From Gemmatimonadales bacterium (GTDB taxonomy: Bacteria > Gemmatimonadota > Gemmatimonadetes > Longimicrobiales > Gaopeijiaceae): DNA of 61,340 nt. The translations under genes were made by a program, and so were the position numbers. The stretch covers positions 733,225 through 794,564 of the forward strand of contig CP070829.1 of NCBI GenBank assembly GCA_020344755.1, read 5' to 3'. Below, one piece after another: positions 7,911 to 16,109 of the stretch. The stretch's first letter is position 1. Each line of letters starts with the position of its first letter. The notes beneath the pieces were generated by a model. That model did no database searches and was not told where the DNA came from. It saw nothing but the letters and a program-made list of their open reading frames with translations.

Positions 7911-9590
7911 TCAGAGGTTCAGGCGGTTGAGCTCGCGCACCGCGTAGTCCGCCGCCCGGGCCGTGAGCGCCATGTAGGTGAGGGAGGGATTCTGGCAACC
8001 GGCGGAGGTCATGCACGAGCCGTCCGTGACGAAGACGTTGGGCGCGTCCCAGACCTGGTTCCAGGCGTTCAGGACCGAGCTACGGGGGTCCCGGCCCATG
8101 CGGGCCGTGCCCATCTCGTGAATCCCCATTCCCGGCCAGTAGCCGGAGTCGAAGGTGGTCACGTCCCGGACTCCGCTCGCCTCCAGCATCTCGGCGGCGT
8201 CGTTCATCATGTCCCTGCGCATGAGCCGTGCGTTCTCTCCGATGGCGCAGTCGATCTTCGGCACCGGGAGCCCCCAGGCGTCCGTGCGGGTCTCGTCGAT
8301 GGACATCCGGTTGTCGTGGACCGGGAGCATTTCACCGAAGCCGGTGGCACCGATGGTCCACTGGCCGGGCTGGGCCAACGCGTCCTTGAACCCGCCTCCC
8401 ACCCCCAGCTCTCGTACCCCCCGGGACCAGTTCTCCCGGCTGGCGCGCCCCTGGTAGCCGAAGCCCCGGAGGTAGTCGCGGCGGTCGCCGAAGAGGTTCC
8501 GGAAGCGGGGGATGTAGAAGCCGCCGGGCTTGTGGCCGAAGTAGTACCGGTCGTCCAGCCCCTCGAGGCGCCCCTGGGCCCCGGCCCGGAAATGGTGGTC
8601 CATGAGGTTGTGGCCCAGCGCACCGGAGCTGCTCCCCAACCCGTCGGGCCAGACGTCGGTGGCGGACCGCATCAGCAACCATGTGGTGTTGATGGTCGAG
8701 GCACACAGGAAGACGATGCGGGCCCGGAACTCGGTGGTCTCCCTGCTCACCGCGTCCATGACCCGCACGCCAGTGGCCCGCTGTCGATCCCTGTCGTAGA
8801 GGACCTCGGTGGCGATGGCGAAGGTGCGGAGGGTCAAGTTCCCCGTGGCCATGGCCGCGGGAAGGGTGGAGGACTGGGTGCTGAAGTAGCCCCCGAAGGG
8901 GCACCCGAGCCAGCAGGCGTTCCGGTACTGGCAGGGAGCCCGACCCGGGAGGGGGGCCGTGAGGTTCGCGACGCGAGCCGGGATCATGCGGCGGCGGCCC
9001 CCGAAGTGTCCCCGGAGGCGCTCGGCGACCTGCGCCTCGCCGCAGTTCAGCGGAATGGCAGGCTGGAACTGTCCGTCCGGAAGCTGGGAAAGGCCCTCCT
9101 GGGAGCCGGAGATGCCGGCGTGGCGCTCCACGTGGTCGTACCAGGGAGCCAGGTCCGCGTAGCGGATCGGCCAGTCCACGGCGATCCCGTCACGGGCGTT
9201 GGCCTCGAAGTCGTGGTCGCTCAGCCGGTAGCTCTGCCTCCCCCACAGAAGAGAGCGACCCCCAACCTGGTAGCCCCGGAACCAGTCGAAGCGCTGGACC
9301 TCGGTGTAGGGCGAGAGCCGGTCGGAGGCCCACCAGCCCAGGTTCTTCTCGTTCAGGGGATAGTCCCGCCGCAGGACCGGGTAGGCCTCTTCCATGGCCC
9401 GGGTGCGCCCCCCCCGGTGGGGATACTCCCAGGGGCCCTTGGTGGCGTTCAGGTAGTCCTTCACGTGCTCCACGTTCCGGCCCCGCTCCAGCAGGAGAAC
9501 CCGAAGACCCTTCTCGGTCAGCTCCTTGGCGGCCCACCCTCCGGAGATCCCCGATCCCACGACGATGGCGTCGTACTCGTTCGACTGCAC
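7911..9590 (-). CDS. GMC family FAD-dependent oxidoreductase
   Basis: Flavoprotein dehydrogenase of the glucose-methanol-choline family, probably oxidising a sugar, sugar acid or alcohol and passing electrons to the respiratory chain. With the GTG at 9590 it has 559 residues. The FAD-binding Rossmann motif GSGISG is at residues 12-17, followed by LLLERG. The C-terminal GMC domain has GMGIHEMGTARMG (the active-site His region) and NPSLTYMALTARAADYAV. The GTG is preceded by a GGGGGGA site; an in-frame ATG further upstream would add a non-conserved extension. It has no leader of its own and probably travels with the Tat-exported small subunit encoded next. Substrate unknown. Confidence 0.92.
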   Translation of the reverse strand: MQSNEYDAIVVGSGISGGWAAKELTEKGLRVLLLERGRNVEHVKDYLNATKGPWEYPHRGGRTRAMEEAYPVLRRDYPLNEKNLGWWASDRLSPYTEVQRFDWFRGYQVGGRSLLWGRQSYRLSDHDFEANARDGIAVDWPIRYADLAPWYDHVERHAGISGSQEGLSQLPDGQFQPAIPLNCGEAQVAERLRGHFGGRRRMIPARVANLTAPLPGRAPCQYRNACWLGCPFGGYFSTQSSTLPAAMATGNLTLRTFAIATEVLYDRDRQRATGVRVMDAVSRETTEFRARIVFLCASTINTTWLLMRSATDVWPDGLGSSSGALGHNLMDHHFRAGAQGRLEGLDDRYYFGHKPGGFYIPRFRNLFGDRRDYLRGFGYQGRASRENWSRGVRELGVGGGFKDALAQPGQWTIGATGFGEMLPVHDNRMSIDETRTDAWGLPVPKIDCAIGENARLMRRDMMNDAAEMLEASGVRDVTTFDSGYWPGMGIHEMGTARMGRDPRSSVLNAWNQVWDAPNVFVTDGSCMTSAGCQNPSLTYMALTARAADYAVRELNRLNL

Positions 9591-9944
9591 GGTCGTCCCC
9601 CCGTTCCAGGCGCGGTGCGTGGTGCTCACCGGGGGCTCGGCGCATGGGCCGGATCCTCCGCGGTGACCGATGCCGTGCCCGTGCGAGCCCTCCCGCACCG
9701 GGTACGAAGGGGTCAACATGCCCTGGAGTAGGTTCGGAGGCCAGTTCGGTGGGTAGCGGGTGGCACCCCCTACCTCCGCCCCGGCACCCCTGTCCCAACG
9801 GAGGCGCGGTCCCTCACTCGCCGTCGCTCCCGTGCCCGCCCGGGAGATCCGGGGTGGGGGCCCACTCACGCCGGGAGCCGGCCCGGGACGGAGACCCAGA
9901 CCTTCGGACCTCCGCCCGGGTTCAATCGGGCCGGCTGAAGAGCC
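9591..9944. other. Spacer between S8 peptidase and GMC operon
   Basis: 354 bases between the S8 stop and the GMC start, both on the minus strand. It should hold the GMC promoter. A weak hairpin (GCCCG-N8-CGGGC, 9914-9931) lies about 14 bases past the S8 stop and could act as a terminator, although no T-run follows. I see no gene, RNA or repeat. Confidence 0.45.
9914..9931 (-). terminator. Weak hairpin after the S8 peptidase gene
   Basis: GCCCG and CGGGC arms around an eight-base AT-containing loop, 14 bases past the stop. Only five base pairs, so this is tentative. Confidence 0.3.
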
Positions 9945-12443
9945 TCAGAATGTCACCGTGACCTCGTTGGAGCAGATGTTGCTCACCGGGACACAGACCT
10001 GGTAGGTGTAGGATGGCTCGACCTTCCGCCCGAGAAGGTCGAGGTATTCGCTGGTGCCTACCTCGGTAGTTTCCAGGGTCTGGCCATTCCTCAGGATGTC
10101 CAAGATGAAGAACTCTCCGTTCGTCCAGGTGAGGTGCACCTGGTTCTCCCCCTTCACCTTCGACTGGGTGGCGGTGAGGATGATTCCGGCGTCGATTTCG
10201 GGTACGAAGATCCACCGCTCCCGCACCCCCGTCGCCCCTGCGTCGTCCGTGACGGTGAGCCGCACCAACCGGTCCCCGGAGGCGCCGTAGGCGTGGGTGG
10301 GGTTGCGCTCGCTGGAGGTGGTCCCGTCCCCGAAGTCCCATAGCCAGGATACGATGGTCCCGTCCGGGTCGGAGCTGGTGTCCGTGAAGGAGCACTCCAG
10401 CTCTCCGCAGCTCTCGACGAAATCCGCTTGGGGGGGCTCGTTGGGCGGCGTCACCTGCACGGTGCGACCCACGTCCAGCGCCGGTTCGTGCACCATGGCT
10501 GGGTGCGTGACGGCCGTCACCGTGAAGGTCACGGAGCCGTCCCCCCGGATGCTCTCCGTGGCGAAGGAGGCCACCCCACTCGCGTCGGTGAGCCGGGTGT
10601 CCTGCCCCAGGGTGGCTCCGGACCAGCCGGACGAGACCTCGGCTCCCTCCACCGGCGCGCCTCCGTCGTCCACGACCGTGACGTCGAGGAACGCCTGCCA
10701 GCGGTTCCTCCGTGCGGCCTCGCTCCACCCCTCGAGCGCACCGATGTGCATGACCCCGATGGAGAAGGTGCTGGAGGTGCTGGCGGAGGCCCCGGCGTCG
10801 TCCGTGACCGTGAGCTGGGCCGTGTAGGTCCCCGGGGCGTCGTAGGTATGGGTCACCGACACTCCGGAGGCGGTGGCACCGTCACCGAAGCTCCAGTCAT
10901 ACGAGGTGATCTCGCCGTCGGGGTCCCAGGAGGCCGCCCCGTTGAAGGTGCAGGTGAGGGCGCTGCAGCTGTGGGTGAAGGACGGAGCGGGCGGCACGTT
11001 CTCTCCCGGTCCCCCTCCCCCACCACCATCGGCGCAGGTGGCGACGTTCAGTACGGCCTGGTGCATGTTGATCCGTCCCCAGCCGAAGTGCTCGTCCCAC
11101 CCCGGCGTACCCAGGTCGTCGGCGGTGCTCCGGAGGCAGGTTCGAACGTCGGATGCGTCGGTGACCCCCAGGGCCCAGAGGAGCGCCGCCAGCCCGGTGA
11201 CGTGGGGCGCCGCCATGGACGTCCCCAGGGTGGCCACGTAGTCCTCGTCATAGCCCATCCAGGTGGAGACGATCATGCTGGTCCCCAGCAGGTAGTCCTC
11301 CGTGTCGCCGCCGGGTGCGGAGACCTCTGCCTGGGGGCCGAAGCTGGAGTAGCTCGCCAGCTCGTCCCCGAAGTCGGTGGCCGTTACGGCCACGCAGTTC
11401 GGATCGGCCGCGGGAAAGAGGATGCTCCGGACGGCATCGTTCCCTGCGGCGCACACCGGGAGCACGTTCTGCGACGCCGCATAGGCGAGGGCGTCGGCTT
11501 CGGCCTGGGACTGCTGCGTGTCGCCGAAGCTCATGTTGATGACGTTGGCGCCGGTGTCCGTCGCCCAGACGATGGCCTCGGAGATGGCGGAGGCCAGGCA
11601 CGTCCCGTCGATGGCACAGACCTTCCCCACCACGAAGTCCATCCCCGGACCGTAGGCGACCCCGACCACGCCTCCGTAGGTGTTGTTGGCGCAGGCCCCG
11701 GCGATCCCCGCCACGTGGGTGCCGTGACCGTGATCGTCGATGGGAGTGGCGGACCCTCCGGCGTAGAAGTTACGCCAGGTCACAGCCTTCCCACAGAAGT
11801 CCACGTGGGTGTCCCGGATCCCCGTGTCCAGGATCCCGATGCGAACCGTTCCCTCCGGGGTGGGGCCCAGCAGGTCGTAGGCCTCGAGCCAGTCGATGTC
11901 CGCATCCACCGCTCCCGTCTGGGTCACGAGCCCCAGTCCCAGGTCCACGTCGCCGTCGTTGTGCATGTTCCACTGCCACTCGAAGAATCCGTCCGGTGGC
12001 CTTGTACAGTCCGGGCAGAGTGGATCTCCGAAGACCCGGCGGAAGTCGGGCTCGGCGAAGACGACTCCGGGATTGCGAGCCAGCGCCTCGGCCACCTCCT
12101 GCTCGCGCCCCTCCGGCACGCGGGCGATCCACGCCCCGGACATGAACTCCCGCACCAATGAGGCCCCATTCGCCCGGGCCAACCCGGGGGCGTCGGCCCC
12201 GGGACTGAATCGAACCAGGACGCGCCCGGGCTCGAACCCCGCATCCGCGAAGGCCGCGGGCACCAGAGAGCTGGCTCGGGCGTCGACGCGGTCGGGGATC
12301 CCGTCCGGGAGTGGAACCGCGGAAGGCGGCTCCCCGCAGGCGGTCAGGAGGCGAAGGAAGGCAGTGAGACCCAGGAGCCGGGTCACCCACCTCAGGAATG
12401 CGGGCGACGAGGATCGCCGATTGCGGACGCCAGGGACCTGCAT
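9945..12443 (-). CDS. S8 family serine peptidase (subtilase) with PKD domains
   Basis: Secreted, probably lipid-anchored, multidomain subtilisin-like protease of 832 residues. The ATG at 12443 has a GGAGGTGG site; the leader ends LLTACGE (lipobox Cys36). An I9-like propeptide covers about 70-140. The catalytic triad is Asp206 (IGILDTGI), His240 (HGTHVAG) and Ser409 (GTSMAAPH). After the protease come PKD domain 1 (about 480-565), an Ig-like module (about 570-680), PKD domain 2 (about 680-755; WLWDFGDGTTS) and a terminal beta module ending YQVCVPVSNICSNEVTVTF. The last two modules reappear in the lipoprotein at 6075-6881. Expected to degrade extracellular protein. Confidence 0.93.
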   Translation of the reverse strand: MQVPGVRNRRSSSPAFLRWVTRLLGLTAFLRLLTACGEPPSAVPLPDGIPDRVDARASSLVPAAFADAGFEPGRVLVRFSPGADAPGLARANGASLVREFMSGAWIARVPEGREQEVAEALARNPGVVFAEPDFRRVFGDPLCPDCTRPPDGFFEWQWNMHNDGDVDLGLGLVTQTGAVDADIDWLEAYDLLGPTPEGTVRIGILDTGIRDTHVDFCGKAVTWRNFYAGGSATPIDDHGHGTHVAGIAGACANNTYGGVVGVAYGPGMDFVVGKVCAIDGTCLASAISEAIVWATDTGANVINMSFGDTQQSQAEADALAYAASQNVLPVCAAGNDAVRSILFPAADPNCVAVTATDFGDELASYSSFGPQAEVSAPGGDTEDYLLGTSMIVSTWMGYDEDYVATLGTSMAAPHVTGLAALLWALGVTDASDVRTCLRSTADDLGTPGWDEHFGWGRINMHQAVLNVATCADGGGGGGPGENVPPAPSFTHSCSALTCTFNGAASWDPDGEITSYDWSFGDGATASGVSVTHTYDAPGTYTAQLTVTDDAGASASTSSTFSIGVMHIGALEGWSEAARRNRWQAFLDVTVVDDGGAPVEGAEVSSGWSGATLGQDTRLTDASGVASFATESIRGDGSVTFTVTAVTHPAMVHEPALDVGRTVQVTPPNEPPQADFVESCGELECSFTDTSSDPDGTIVSWLWDFGDGTTSSERNPTHAYGASGDRLVRLTVTDDAGATGVRERWIFVPEIDAGIILTATQSKVKGENQVHLTWTNGEFFILDILRNGQTLETTEVGTSEYLDLLGRKVEPSYTYQVCVPVSNICSNEVTVTF

Positions 12444-12625
12444 GCACCACCTCCGGGAGACGCACGAAAGCTTCGAGACCAACGGAAGCTCTCCCAGGAA
12501 GCGTGCGAGGTGCGCGCGAAAGCTCCGACCTGTGACTCGGATATCACTACATCCAAGCTACGTACGCTCCCGCCCCCGGAGACAAGGATTCTCTTTCCGT
12601 GTCCCCGGGAGCCTCGCCGCCGGAG
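12444..12625 (-). promoter_or_regulatory. Upstream region of the S8 peptidase, shared block B
   Basis: Partner of the block upstream of the PKD lipoprotein. On the plus strand it carries CTAC-N7-CTAC at 12547-12561 (core TCCAAGCTAC), CAAGGATT at 12583-12590, GTGCGCGCGAAAGC near 12510-12523 and CCCAGGAAGCG near 12493-12503. On the coding strand this reads TTG-N22-TAGCTT. It lies about 50-150 bases before the start codon and is the probable promoter/operator. Confidence 0.55.
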
Positions 12626-15600
12626 CTACTGCGAGATGATGGGCAACCCCCGGGCCCGGAGCTGCTCGTTGAGCCGCGGCAGCTCCACGGTGAGGAGCGC
12701 GTCCATGAGCTCCTTCGCCTCGCCGAAGCGCTCGCTCAGGACCTCGTAGACCTCCTGTTGCTGGGCGGTGGGAGCAAAGTCGGCGCCGAACCGGCTGATG
12801 TCGCTCCCCAGGGCACCCATGCGCCCGTAGAGTCGCATGGGACCGCGAAAGGCATCCTCCCGAGCCCCGGAGAGGTTGAGGTCGAAGAGGCGACCCTCCA
12901 CGTCCAGGAGCTGCTCCCGGAACGCCGCGGCGGCCTCCGCCACCGCTTCGGCATCGGCCTCCACCCTGGTGAGGTCCTGCAGGTCCTCCACCTGCTCCCG
13001 GACCCACTCCAAGCGCTCGATCATGGACGCCATCTCGTCCAGGTCGTTCCGGAGGGCCAGGGAGAGGGCCACCTGCTGCCGGATCTCCTCGAGGGTGCCG
13101 GCGGAATTCGGGTCCTTTCGCACCTCGAAGCGCGTCTCCAGCGTATGGTCGCCCAACGAGACGCGGGCGGTGTACATGCCCGGAACGGCCCGGGGGCCGA
13201 TCTGCCCGCCCACGATGTCCAGGTCCCAGGTGCGGAGCCGCCGGGTCCCGTCCTCCTCCATCCGGATCCACGGCATGTCCGGCGGCGGCGTTCGCAGGCG
13301 CGGGGCCCTGGGGGACTCGTAACGGAGGTCCCACTGGATCCGGTTCAGCCCGGGACCGGCGCGACTCGACAGCGTACGGATCACGTTTCCATCTGGGTCC
13401 AGGATCTCGGTGCGCATGGGTCCCGCCGCACGGTCCGAGGCCCACACGTCGATGGCGGCACCGTACGCGGGGTTTCTCCCCCTCACGTGAGTGGGCGTGC
13501 TCTTGATGTCCTGGATCTCCTGGAACCGCCATGCCGGGGAGGCGGGCACGATTCCCGCATCGCTGGCCAGCAGGTCGGGGGAGAGGGCCCGGAGCCCGGT
13601 AAGGTTGTCCAGGATCCAGAAGCCTCGGCCGTATGTCCCCACCACCAGGTCGTTGAAGTGGGGCTGGACGGTGAGCCAGTAGACCGGGGCCGCCGGGAGG
13701 CCGTTCCGGAGGCGCATCCAGTTGGCCCCGTCGTCGAGGGTGAACCAGACCCCGTTGTCGGTTCCGGCGAAGAGCATTCCCGGCCGCCAGGGATCCTCCC
13801 GCACCACGTGCACGAAGGACGAGTTCGACCGCTGGATCCCGGCGTCGATGCGGGCCCAGCTCTGGCCGTAGTCCGTGGTCTTGTAGATGTACGGATCGAA
13901 GTCCGACATCTGGTGCAGGTCCACGGCGGTATAGGCGGTGCCCGGGTCGAATCGGGACGGCTCGATGTTCGAGAACTGGCCGTACTCCGGGAGGCCCGGG
14001 AGGTTGGCGCTGACGTTCGTCCACGTCTCGCCCCCGTCGCGGCTCACGTGGATCTGGCCGTCGTTGGAACCGGACCAGAGGACCCCCTGCTCCAAAGGCG
14101 ACTCGGCCAGGGCGTACAGCACCGACCCGTCGAAGGTCATGAGGTTGTCGGTGGTCATCCCCCCCGAGTCCTGTTGCTTCGACTTGTCGTTCAGCGTCAG
14201 GTCCGGAGAGAGCACCTCCCAGCTGGACCCCTTGTCCGTGGTCCGGTGGACGTGCTGGCTCCCCACGTACACCACCTCGTTGTCGTGGGGCGAGATGACC
14301 ACCGGGAAGGTCCAGTGCCAGCGGTAGCGCAGGTCCGCCGGGCGCCAGCCGTAGGCCGCCTCGGGCCAGACCCGGACATTCCGCGCGTGGCCGGTGGCGG
14401 GATCGAAGTACTCGAGCCCGCCGTCGTAGCATCCGCTCCACACCTCGTTGGCAGCGGCGGTGTCGGGGATGGCGAAGCCCGACTCGCACCCGCCCACGCC
14501 GGACCAGTGCCCGGGGGTGATGCCCCCGGCCCGGGAGTTGGAAGGGCCTTTGTACGACCACCCGTCCTGCCGGTTGCCGTAGAGGTTGTAGGGGACCTCG
14601 TTGTCGGTGAAGACGTGGTACATCTGGGCGATGGGGAGCACGATGCGCTCGAAGCTCTTCCCCCGGTTGAGGGTGATGGTGGCGCCGCCGTCGTCGGCCA
14701 CCATGAAGCGGTCCGGGTTGGTGGGATCGATCCAGACGTCGTGGGTGTCGCCTCCGCCCCGGGGTGGGTTCGGTACCAGGGAGGCCCCGCCGTCCTGGCT
14801 CATCCCGAAGCGGACCGAGGCGAAGTAGATCCGATCCGGATCCGCCGGGTCGATGGCGAAGCGGGTGTAGTAGGAGGCCCGCTCGGACATGTCGTGGTCC
14901 CGGTTCGTGAGGCGCCACGACCGGCCACCATCGTCGGAGCGGTAGAAGGTCGGGTGCTCCAGCTCCAGGAGAGCGTAGACCCGGTCCGGGTCCGAGGGCG
15001 CGATCCCCACCGCCACCTTCCCCACCAGCTCATCGGCGCCCGGCAGGCCCCGGCCCGCGATCTTCTCCCAGGAGTCGCCACCGTCCCGGGAGACGTAGAC
15101 ACCTCCGCCCGTGCCCGCGGAGTTGAGCCTCCACGGATCCACCCGCAAGGACCACATCCCGGCGAAGAGGATGTCCGGCCGCTCCGGGTCGATGGCCAGC
15201 TCGGCGCACCCGGTCCCCGGATCCACGAAGAGGACCTGCTCCCAGCTGTCCCCGCCGTCGGTGGTGCGGTAGATGCCCCGCTCCTCCTGGTCGCCGTAGG
15301 CGTGACCCAGAGCGCAGGCATAGACCACGTCCTTGTCTCTCGGGTGGACCACGATGCGCCCGATCCGGGCGGTCTCCGTGAGCCCCTTGTGCTCCCAGGT
15401 CTCCCCGCCGTCCACCGACTTGTAGATCCCGTTCCCCATGGCCAGGGCCGGCCGGATGATGAAGGTCTCACCGGTCCCGGCCCAGACCTCGTTGGGGGCG
15501 GTGGGCGCCAGGGCCAGCGAGCCGATGGACTGGGCATCCTGGTCGTCGAAGGTGGGGCGCCAGCTGGCTCCCCCGTCCTCCGTCTTCCACACGCCGCCCG

Positions 15601-15817
15601 AGGCCGCCCCCACCCACCAGGTCAGCGGATCGCCGGGGATGCTCAGCGCCGCGATGGCCCGATTCCCCTCAGGGCCCACGTGCCGGAACCGGTAGGCGTC
15701 GTAGATGGAGGGATCCAACGACTGGGCGGACAGGGAAGCCGCGGAGGCGAGAGCCAGGGCGGGCGCCACGCCCGTGACGCGTCGGAGGAGGCCGGAGAGG
15801 GGACGGGGACGGAACAT
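12626..15817 (-). CDS. VPS10/sortilin-like BNR-repeat secreted protein
   Basis: Large exported beta-propeller protein (1,063 residues) of the type annotated as 'glycosyl hydrolase, BNR repeat' or sortilin-like in Gemmatimonadota and Bacteroidota. The ATG at 15817 gives a Sec signal peptide ending AASLSAQ. Two propellers cover about 30-750, seen from Asp-box motifs (SxDxGxxW): KTEDGGASW, SVDGGETW, TTDGGDSW, SRDGGDSW, SDDGGRSW, SRDGGETW, TTDYGQSW, TLDDGANW. The last 300 residues form a beta domain and a long charged helical region (MASMIERLEWVREQVEDLQ) of the kind found at the C-terminus of this family. No glycosidase active site is evident, so a hydrolase role is unproven; ligand binding is the safer call. 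Confidence 0.9.
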   Translation of the reverse strand: MFRPRPLSGLLRRVTGVAPALALASAASLSAQSLDPSIYDAYRFRHVGPEGNRAIAALSIPGDPLTWWVGAASGGVWKTEDGGASWRPTFDDQDAQSIGSLALAPTAPNEVWAGTGETFIIRPALAMGNGIYKSVDGGETWEHKGLTETARIGRIVVHPRDKDVVYACALGHAYGDQEERGIYRTTDGGDSWEQVLFVDPGTGCAELAIDPERPDILFAGMWSLRVDPWRLNSAGTGGGVYVSRDGGDSWEKIAGRGLPGADELVGKVAVGIAPSDPDRVYALLELEHPTFYRSDDGGRSWRLTNRDHDMSERASYYTRFAIDPADPDRIYFASVRFGMSQDGGASLVPNPPRGGGDTHDVWIDPTNPDRFMVADDGGATITLNRGKSFERIVLPIAQMYHVFTDNEVPYNLYGNRQDGWSYKGPSNSRAGGITPGHWSGVGGCESGFAIPDTAAANEVWSGCYDGGLEYFDPATGHARNVRVWPEAAYGWRPADLRYRWHWTFPVVISPHDNEVVYVGSQHVHRTTDKGSSWEVLSPDLTLNDKSKQQDSGGMTTDNLMTFDGSVLYALAESPLEQGVLWSGSNDGQIHVSRDGGETWTNVSANLPGLPEYGQFSNIEPSRFDPGTAYTAVDLHQMSDFDPYIYKTTDYGQSWARIDAGIQRSNSSFVHVVREDPWRPGMLFAGTDNGVWFTLDDGANWMRLRNGLPAAPVYWLTVQPHFNDLVVGTYGRGFWILDNLTGLRALSPDLLASDAGIVPASPAWRFQEIQDIKSTPTHVRGRNPAYGAAIDVWASDRAAGPMRTEILDPDGNVIRTLSSRAGPGLNRIQWDLRYESPRAPRLRTPPPDMPWIRMEEDGTRRLRTWDLDIVGGQIGPRAVPGMYTARVSLGDHTLETRFEVRKDPNSAGTLEEIRQQVALSLALRNDLDEMASMIERLEWVREQVEDLQDLTRVEADAEAVAEAAAAFREQLLDVEGRLFDLNLSGAREDAFRGPMRLYGRMGALGSDISRFGADFAPTAQQQEVYEVLSERFGEAKELMDALLTVELPRLNEQLRARGLPIISQ

Positions 15818-16109
15818 GGGCGAGGGGTGGTGGAAGTCGGGATCGGGACCGCTCGGATGGGAACCCGCCAAGGTGCGGCGTGGACGGAAGGTCGGGCAAG
15901 GTGCGCCGAGACGTCCGTCTGGCGCTGCCGCGGTCCGGCCTCGCCGTCCCCTCTGGCGGAGAAGAGATGGTCTTTCGCAAGCGACGTGGGCGCAGCCTGG
16001 GCTCACCCATTCGCCCCACGTGGAGACGGCATCGAGCGGCCCGGAGGGTGCCGTCAGCAGGGACGACCTGTGGCGGAACAGGGGCGGGACAGGAACGGGG
16101 CGAAGGCGC
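15818..16109. other. Intergenic region between TonB receptor and BNR protein
   Basis: 292 bases separate the TonB receptor stop from the BNR-protein start on the same strand. It must hold the BNR-gene promoter. I see no ribosome-binding site of standard form before the BNR-gene ATG, no clear terminator and no gene. Confidence 0.4.
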
